In this document: positions 57,434-64,000 of the stretch, one piece after another
Numbering within the stretch: the first letter of the stretch is position 1
Layout: the number at the start of each line of letters is the position of its first letter
NCBI GenBank assembly: GCA_947471745.1
Contig: CANJKZ010000768.1
Coordinates: forward strand, 2,123,501 to 2,187,500
Source of the DNA: Closterium sp. Naga37s-1
Lineage: Eukaryota > Streptophyta > Zygnematophyceae > Desmidiales > Closteriaceae
Direction: 5' to 3'
DNA length: 64,000 nucleotides
Made by a program: the position numbers and the translations under genes
Notes under the pieces: model-generated
The model's database searches: none
What the model saw: the letters and a program-made list of their open reading frames with translations, nothing else
Told to the model about the DNA's origin: nothing

Positions 57434-58680
57434 GCCCACCTCCGACGACTACGAAATTTCCCTCTCAAAAGAGGCGCACACACAGGTCTGATGTGAACCG
57501 CAACGGCAGCATAGCATCTCAGAACTGCGTGAGCTGCGCCTCGTTTCGCGCCTGCTCTGCAACTCTCCTACAACGGTGGGATGGCATTATGGGTGTCATT
57601 GTTGTCGCCTTTCTCTTTCTCACCTCTCTGCAATAGGCCCACCCACTTACCCTCCTCGTCCATCCATAGTCTACGCTAGCTAGTGATGGACTGGCTGCAA
57701 AAAACAGGAGGGGGGGGAATTCAGGATGCGGAAAGCAGGATAAACAGGAAATGTTCTTAGGTCAAACTTAGTTCATGTTCATTAGTAAATCAGAACGGTT
57801 TCCGCATTTTGGCTTGTAAGAGAATTTTGAACGTTGCCATTCTCATCAGCACAATGATTGCCTGACAAGGAACTGATTATGTGTTTTTAGATGTATTCAG
57901 CAATTGAAACCATATCACATTGTATGTTTTCCAATTTACCAAATAGCTTGGATATCAGTGGCAAACCTGATCATCTTTCTTTATCGCACTGCAACGCAAT
58001 CTCTGTTTATAACTCTTGCGACCGCACATCTCTGCCCAGGGGCCCGCCCGCGGGTCAGGTGTGAACCGCAAGGGCAGCATCTCACAACTCCTTGCGCATC
58101 TCTTCTCAAGTCTTCAACCCTCCTAGAACTCCAGCGTGTCCATATCGATAATCTCAGAAGCTGTTTTTACATTAGTTGCGCGTCGAAAGCGTATCGCCTG
58201 GGGTGTACGAGCAGTGTAGTCCAACGCTTTAGACTCTCAGCTGACAGCTGGCCGTGCCCGCTAGGCGACGTTGAAGGAATCGGCGATTCGCGGTTGAACT
58301 GGAGTTGGTGCAAAGATAGACTTGCGCCGCCTTAGCCTCCCGCCCTAGTTCTGTAGTATACTGAGGAGTTGCATAGGGTATGAATGTCAACATGCAGGTG
58401 GCATCTTTTTCCTCCCACTCGCTTTCCTAGACACTGTCACTCTCGCCTCCCGCGTCAACCGCCGCAGTTGTAATCAGGTTTGTCGTAGCCTCAGGGTATT
58501 CCGCTCTCCGTAGGACGTGCCGTGAGTTACGCCATCTCTCTGTCCGTGCTCCGACCACCTCCTCGCGGACCTACTCCCGGTCCTACTACCGGACCTACTC
58601 CCGGTTCCAGACCTACTTCCGGACCTACTCCCAAACCTACTCCCGGACCTACTCGGCGTGGACCTCAAGCAGCCTATCCA
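57434..58680. repeat. Flank with decayed copy of Y3IP1-like exon 6
   Basis: 57582-57637 codes GVIVVAFLFLTSLQ and a stop and then GGCCCACC, a diverged copy of the end of exon 6 (57390-57440). A second pair, GTGAACCGCAACGGCAGCAT (57495) and GTGAACCGCAAGGGCAGCAT (58062), shows further duplication. A 12-bp CCTACTCCCGGA array lies at 58566-58655. No other gene is seen. Confidence 0.7.
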
Positions 58681-60141
58681 ATGACGTTTGTGAAGCGGAG
58701 CCCCATGTGCCGCCCTTTGCTGCTGCTGCTCCTCGCGAGTAAGGAACATGCTATTAGCGGGGATAACTTTGAGTCAGCGTAGCCAGCGCTGTAATTTCTT
58801 TGCTACGTGTCCTATGCGAAATATCCACCTGCTTCTACTGTATCGTCCCGTGCCTTGCCGCGGTGTCACCCGCTGCTGTGGCGCTGCGTCTGCGGCGCCA
58901 GAGATGTGTGGGGATGCGTGCTGTGCTGAGACCCGCTCACCTGGCTGATGATGTGCAGGCTGCTCGTTGGACCTACCAGGCACAACCAGCCCTGCACCTG
59001 CAGTTGTGGTAAGTTCGTTGTTCAAGAACCCTGGTCTCCATTCTTCCAGTTGAACCTGTACCGTTTAGCTAATGGTTCCTCACTTTTCGCTGCATTAAAT
59101 GTTACAAATTCGTCGATTTCTCTTTGATGTATCTGCCACACTGAGTGTGATAGGACATGCCGGTATGAACATTTGTTACGTCGCACTGCTGCTCATGACT
59201 TCTCAAGCTCATGCGTCACTTCTCAAGCTCATGCGTCACTTCTCAAGCTCATGCGTCACTTCTCAAGCTCATGCGTCACTTCTCAAGCTCATGCGTCACT
59301 TCTCAAGCTCATGCGTCACTTCTCAAGCTCATGCATGACGCCTCATTGCCGCATTGTTTGCTCTCGTTCAATGCAGCATGCCACAATGGTTGGTAGTGTT
59401 TGGCGGCGGGGAAGAGGCGCAGGCTGACAGTTTTTTTCTCAATACTGTGCTCGTGTTTTTGTTCTCTCTCTCCCTGCTCCATGCAGCATGCTGCAACAAT
59501 AGTGGTTGGCGGCAAGAAGGGCTGGCCTGGTGTCAAGTCTTGAGAGGCACCAACTTTCTTTGTGAACGATATACTAGGTTCGTGTTGTCATTTGCTACAT
59601 AAGGCGCTATGCACGCTGCATGGCTTCTTGCAATCTTGTATTTGGGCTATCCCTCTCTCCCCTCGATCCTTAATCGCTGCTTTACTCCTGTGCGGTTTGC
59701 CACCATTTGCAATCTTGCATATTTCTTCCCACATCACACTTAGAGACCATCTCTTGCTTCTTATGATCATCTGTCTGCCACCATTACCACGCACTGTCTG
59801 CTACATGCAACAGAGCACTAACACTTTGTCTCTGATTTGTTCGTGGCGCGTTTCTCCTTTCTGCATCTCATATCCACCTCCTTTTCCCGTCTGCAGTCTT
59901 TAAGTGGGACAACCGCCGCCGCAACCTCTTTGGCTCTGTCACTGGGCGCAAGCATAGCGTGGGTGTGGTAGATAACAAGAAGTATCTTGAAGCCTGCGAT
60001 ACAAAGGCAGTATCCAAGTTATTTGTGCAGCCCACACGCAAGGTTACAAAGTCCATCACTATTGAATCAGTATATTTGTTCCTTAGCACTGTGAAGGACT
60101 GTGCCAAGTATGGCATGAAGCTAGTAGTGTTCCCGGAATGA
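58681..60141 (+). CDS. Phytocyanin / early-nodulin-like protein without a full copper site, four exons
   Basis: Exons by eye: 58681-58738, 58959-59008, 59487-59577 and 59897-60141; the phases (1, 0, 1) match at each join. MTFVKRSPMCRPLLLLLLA is a signal peptide, so it should be secreted. Exon 3 has the phytocyanin opening TIVVGGKKGW and FFVNDIL; exon 4 has VFKW, HSVGVVDNKKYLEACD and DCAKYGMKLVVF, with the two cysteines of the conserved disulfide. Of the copper ligands only the first His and a Met are seen: the Cys position is Leu and the second His is Asp. That is the pattern of ENODL proteins, which do not bind copper. A TGA lies in exon 3 between VKS and EAPTFF, and the spacing GW to FF is short, so the gene may be broken or this exon mis-drawn. 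The frame is open upstream to 58522; I chose 58681 for its signal peptide. Confidence 0.62.
59198..59337 (+). repeat. 20-bp tandem repeat in an intron of the phytocyanin-like gene
   Basis: Seven copies of CTTCTCAAGCTCATGCGTCA between exons 2 and 3, nearly identical. Confidence 0.93.
59377..59480 (+). repeat. Diverged extra copy of phytocyanin-like exon 3
   Basis: After TTCAATGCAG comes CATGCCACAATGGTTGG and TTTGGCGGCGGGGAAG, parallel to CATGCTGCAACAATAGTGG and TTGGCGGCAAGAAGGG of exon 3, which also follows an ATGCAG. About 110 bases apart. The copy no longer codes the VGGxxGW motif. Confidence 0.6.
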
Positions 60142-60363
60142 AATTCCGCCTGTCTCAAGCCTGTCTCTAGTGTTTGATTAACGATTCTAGATTCACTTTG
60201 AGCTTGCGGTTGTACTGTATCGTCATTTCCTCATACCGCACCAGTCTAGTCTATGTCGGCACTAGTACCGTAATGAATTGGATGCAAATTGTAGGGTGAC
60301 GTATCACTATATGGTGCCGTAGGGTGTGGAAAGTAGGATGAACAGGGAATATTACGTTAGCAT

Positions 60364-61798
60364 TTATACAGGTAAACAAAGCAACATGCCGATCCACAGT
60401 TTAGTTACTGTACAATCATATCCATTGTTAAGCTCCCTAAACATGTCAGTACTGCGGCGGTATCTTTTAACGATCAACATGCCGCATGTATCACCGCGCT
60501 TTACACTGTACGTGCGCTTGGTCGTACATGTAATACCAGAGAGTGGCCGGGCGTCAACAGCAGCCACACAAATCTGTGAGTCAAGTCAAGCATCAGTTTG
60601 AACATGATGGAAGGGGAGGAAAAATACATGAATAAGATTATACATACATACACCTAAACAAACACACAGACAGATGGACGGACGAACAGACATACACACG
60701 GACACTCGCATGCACAGGAGCACACATATTCATGTGTGTGGGCCCATGCATGTGGGGCCATGCATGTGGGGCCATGCATGTGGGGCCATGCATGTGGGGC
60801 CATGCATGTGGGCCTGTGGGGTCATGCATGTGAGAGGTGTTATGTGCATGTGGGTGTTATGTGCGTATGCATCGACCAGTATCCACACCTCACTCACAAC
60901 CTTGCCCTGCAGGGGACTGTACGGCATAAGAGCAGCACACGGGAACCCGGAATTCATCTGGAAAAGCGTGTGGGCGAGGTGATGCCACACACTACCCATC
61001 CCCCCATTTGCCCCCCCACCCACCACACCACACACAGACCATCCAGTCCAACTCACCCTACTAACCGTATTTCCCCGCAGGGGGCTGAGCTGCAGCAGGG
61101 AGTCGCACAAGAGCCGAGGGTTCATCTGGAAGAATCGCGTGGGGGAGGCAATGCCAAACACTGCCCATCCCCCCACTTGGCCCCCCACACCCCACACACA
61201 GGCCTTGCAACCCAACTCACCCTACTAACCATATTTCCCCGCAGGGGGCTGTGCTGCAGCAGGGAGTCGCACGGGAGCCCGGGGTTCATCTGGAAGACAT
61301 ATGAGTCGACTACAAGCCACCCCACACACAGGCCGTGCAACCAAGTTACCCAACTCACCCTGCTAATCATATTCCCCTGCAGCGGGCTGTAAGGCAGCAA
61401 GGAGTCGCACGAGAGGCCGGGGTTCATCTGAACACTACCCATCCCACCACCTCACTTGCCCACCACCCACCACACACAGGCCATGCAAACCAACTCACCC
61501 GACTAATCATATTCCCCTCCAGGGGGCTGTAAGGCAGCAAGGAGTCGCACGAGAGCCCGGGATTCATCTGGAAGAATCGTATGGGGGAGGCGATGCCAAA
61601 TGCCCGCCACAGTTGCTGGCAGGACTGCGGGCCCTGGAGCACCTTCACGAGCACGCCGCTGTTCATGTAGCCGACTAGGGGAGGGGGTGGTTGCATGCTC
61701 GGAGGCGGTGTGGCTGGGGTGATCAGGGCAGCAACTTGGCATGCTACGCGGGTTTTTCCCAGCTCTAGCCACGTCCAATTGAAGTGTGCACAGAGGAG
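60364..61798 (-). CDS. LysM-domain protein (3' part), with tandem 69-nt exon copies
   Basis: Two exons are clear on the minus strand: 61798-61499 and 60573-60364 (stop at 60364), joined in phase 0. The first gives HFNWTWLELGKTRVACQ, a Pro-rich linker, then LVKVLQGPQSCQQLWRAFGI and FFQMNPGLSCDSLLP; the join GNMISR-ICV finishes this first LysM. The second gives YSVKRGDTCGMLIVKRY, FRELNNGYDC and IGMLLCLPV, a textbook LysM ending. LysM modules bind GlcNAc-type glycans such as chitin or peptidoglycan. The 5' exons and signal peptide were not found; a 100-base pyrimidine tract lies just upstream of 61798. Between the two exons are four extra 69-nt copies of the end of the first exon. Confidence 0.72.
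60736..60830 (+). repeat. 13-bp tandem repeat GGGGCCATGCATGT
   Basis: Seven copies of GGGGCCATGCATGTG (two altered), lying in the intron between the last 69-nt copy and the final LysM exon. Confidence 0.9.
60889..61427 (-). repeat. Four extra 69-nt copies of the LysM exon end
   Basis: At 61427-61359, 61289-61221, 61125-61057 and 60957-60889, each exactly 69 bases like 61567-61499 in the exon. Each starts ATGAA after AG and is followed by GT (GTGAGTTGG in three, GTGTGG in the last). All are open in the exon's frame; the first reads MNPGLSCDSLLPYSPLQG and the last MNSGFPCAALMPYSPLQG. Spacing is 138-168 bases. Divergence rises with distance from the exon. Confidence 0.88.
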
Positions 61799-61965
61799 CT
61801 GCGAAGGTGGGAGGGAGGAGGAGGGGGGAGAGAGGAGGAGGGAGAGAACGGAGAGAGGGGAGAGAGAGGAGAGAGGGGAGAGAGGGGAGGAGGGGGGAGC
61901 AGAATCAATGAATACACGGCAAGTTTTGTCAACTTAGAGTTTTGAGACGAATGAAGGCCCGAAAT

Positions 61966-62909
61966 TGTTGACGGGAGTTGGCCCCGCCCTCTCTTGAGCG
62001 AAGCCGACTTCGTGATCAGGTGCGCGGGAGGTGCAGCCGACTTGGGCGAGCAGGTCGACGAAGTTGGTCGACCTGCGCAGAACCACTGCGAAGCGGCAGA
62101 CGAAGGAGATTGGCAGCCGACTTTAACCTGGGCGGTCGACGAAGGAGTTCGTCGACCTGTGGGGACGCCGGCGTGGGAAAGTCGGCGGACGGCGTCGACC
62201 AGGCCGGTCAACGAGCATGTGCAGCAGTTGGCGGGCTCCTACCGCCAGGGCGACGCCGTCTTCGGGGCTGTTCGGTCGACCAGAGTGGTGGTCGACGGAA
62301 GGGGTGGTCGAGCAGGCCCTGATCGACAGGTCCTGGTCGCCGTGTCGGTCGAGAGGCGTTGCTCGACGAAGCAGCGTCGAACAGGTCGAGCGAAGCTGCT
62401 CGACGACGAAGGCGTGCGAGCTTTGCCTCTGCTCGCTTTGGCGAAGTCGACCTCGGACTGGTATCCCGAGGTCGACGTGGAGCATCTGGCACAACCGGCT
62501 CACTTGGCACCTGCGCGGTGGGCGGGACGAGGCACAACGTGCTCGACCACCAACAAGCACCTCCGAAGTGGGTGCGCGTCTGCGCTATTGTCACATGCGG
62601 GTGAAATGCTGGTAGATCATCGATGTTGGCAAGCCGCCTCCCAGCTGTGTTGGCATGCCGTCGACCTGCTACGGTGGCAGGTCGCCTCACTGCTGTGCTG
62701 GAGGTCGACATGCCTGGTCGCTAGGCTGTTAGGCCCATATATAGTCATTGATGTCATTGCTTTTGCTATCATTCTGCATTGTTGTTCTCAGCTTTTACTA
62801 GTGGAAACTCTTGCAGTTTTGCCCTATGAACGCTCAAGTGCTAGAGAACACAAGGGACGCTACGACCACTCGTACCACCTGGACTCTCTCCGTAGGGTGA
62901 CTTTCCGCA
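61966..62909. repeat. LTR-like repeat, copy 1 (fossil)
   Basis: 944 bp, begins TGTTGACGGGAGTTGGCCCC and ends TTTCCGCA. It matches 63054-63618 at both ends (GCGAAGCCGACTTCG, GGTATCCCGAGGTCGACGTGG, GTGCTAGAGAACACAAGG) and has about 380 extra bases in the middle, rich in GTCGAC words. The flanking five bases do not match. Probably a solo LTR or the remains of an LTR element; the family is unknown. Confidence 0.5.
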
Positions 62910-62937
62910 GAATAAACAATGTGATACGATGCGAGGT

Positions 62938-63046
62938 GATGCGATGCGACGCGATGAGATGTGATGTAATGTAATGTGATGTGATGTGATGTGATTTGAT
63001 GTGATGTGATGTGATGTGATGTGATGTGATGTGATGTGATGTGATG
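62938..63046. repeat. GATGTGAT microsatellite between the two LTR-like repeats
   Basis: About twenty 5-base units, mainly GATGT, starting from GATGCGATGCGAC variants. Confidence 0.92.
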
Positions 63047-63053
63047 CAAGAAC

Positions 63054-63618
63054 TGTTGACGAGAAATGGCCCCGCCCTCGTTTGGGCGAAACCGACTTCG
63101 CAGTCGGGTGCGCGGGAAGTGAAGCAGGCTGCTGACAGTGGTCGACGCCGACTTGGGCGAGCAAGTCGACAGACTTGGTCGACGTGCACGGGACCACTGC
63201 GAAGCCGTCGAGGTGGTTTTGGCGAAGCCGACCTCGGGCTGGTATCCAGAGGTCGATGTGGCATATCTGGCGCAACTGTCGGCACGTGGCCGACTTGACG
63301 CTTCCGCAGTGTGCGTGACGGTGCACGTCGTGCTCAACCGTCTACAAGCACCTGCGAAGTAGGTGCGCACATGTGCGACATTGTAAGTTGGTGCTGCGCT
63401 GGAGGTCGACCTGCCTGTCTGCTAGGTTGTTAGGCCACTGCTGTTGTGATTGTTGCGATTACGTTTTGCACCATTGCTCTCAATTTTTCATAGTGAAACT
63501 CTTGCCGTTTTCCCTGTGAACACGTAAGTGCTAGAGAACACAAGGAACGCTACGATCACTCGTACCACCGGTGTCTTTCCCCCGTACTTCAACTCCCGGT
63601 TTAGAGTGACTCTCCGCA
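63054..63618. repeat. Solo LTR (fossil), copy 2
   Basis: 565 bp, TGTTGACGAGAAATGG to CTCTCCGCA (TG...CA), flanked on both sides by AGAAC (63049-63053 and 63619-63623), a 5-bp target duplication typical of LTR elements. No coding part is attached. Such solo LTRs arise by recombination between the two LTRs of one element. Confidence 0.65.
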
Positions 63619-63635
63619 AGAACTTCTACGAGCAG

Positions 63636-63790
63636 TAGAGCCCATCGTGGGCATCAATGATCAAGCAATCATATCTCAACCAGCACAGACTCGAAATTCT
63701 AGCCAATCTACTTTTGAGGCACCTCAAAAGTCATCGTGGGCATCAATGATCAAGCAATAATTTCTCGACCAGCACAGACTCGAAGTTTTT
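63636..63790. repeat. Direct repeat CATCGTGGGCATCAATGATC
   Basis: A unit of about 93 bases occurs twice (from about 63642 and 63733), each with TCATATCTC- or TAATTTCTC-like text and ACCAGCACAGACTCGAA. Nothing else is recognised to the window end. Confidence 0.7.
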
Positions 63791-64000
63791 ATTGAGGGTG
63801 TGAACGCCAAACTAGCAGATACTAAGAGTGGGAATCACACCCTAAAACTCGAAAAAAATAACTTCAACAACGAGTAATCAGATCTTGATGACTTCTGAGT
63901 CGACTGAGTAGCTTCAACAGCAAGCATTCAAATACTTCATGCCTGTAGAAAGAGGGGCTACTTTGATGAAGTTTCATTGCTGCCGCTCGCTCCAGTTATC

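Noticed and set aside
62208-62711. Candidate 5' exons of the LysM gene on the minus strand
   Set aside because: The frames lie in the LTR-like repeat, show no signal peptide and no splice link in phase with 61798; I left the 5' end of the LysM gene open instead.

Overview
This window looks like nuclear DNA of a green-lineage eukaryote, most likely a streptophyte alga. A zygnematophyte such as Closterium is my guess from the style of the Copia polyprotein and the leucine-rich-repeat genes; no marker here proves it. Genes have GT-AG introns, and there are a Y3IP1-like photosystem I assembly factor, a phytocyanin-like protein, a LysM protein, a Copia element and an L1-like LINE. Most of the 64 kb is repeat-derived and host genes are sparse.

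Layout. 1.4-29.8 kb: two diverged tandem copies of a large unit, each an F-box-like/LRR gene on the minus strand (1431-3683 and 21156-23534) followed by a long low-complexity tract. The first copy also holds a MITE (4273-4841), a nearly full-length LINE (about 5.0-11.39 kb) and a 2-kb segment bounded by a 14-bp inverted repeat (11417-13463). The second copy lacks these, so it shows the sites before insertion. 31.9-45.1 kb: a five-exon KDZ/Plavaka-like DNA transposase gene with a C2H2 finger, split by a young Copia element (32587-39993). One of its introns is an 18-unit, 71-bp hairpin satellite and another is over 1 kb of GT repeat. 46.4-48.4 kb: a seven-exon gene of unknown function with a TATA box and a perfect 15-bp hairpin in its leader. 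49.2-50.9 kb: a third, broken LRR paralogue.

52.0-61.8 kb holds three host genes: a Y3IP1-like gene (+), a phytocyanin/ENODL-like gene (+) and a LysM protein gene (-). All three carry tandem partial copies of their own exons, with splice-like borders, in the adjoining introns or flank. The clearest case is the LysM gene, with five exactly 69-nt in-frame copies, each with AG before and GT after. Exons 2, 3, 4 and 6 of the Y3IP1-like gene are likewise partly duplicated, and one spare copy of exon 4 has grown into an in-frame 15-bp minisatellite. A similar decayed array lies at 15.6-18.2 kb. I regard this exon micro-duplication as the most unusual signal in the window.

62-63.9 kb holds two related LTR-like repeats; the second is a solo LTR with a 5-bp target duplication. 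I saw no tRNA, rRNA or CRISPR. Exon borders are read by eye from splice signals, frame and homology, without transcript support.
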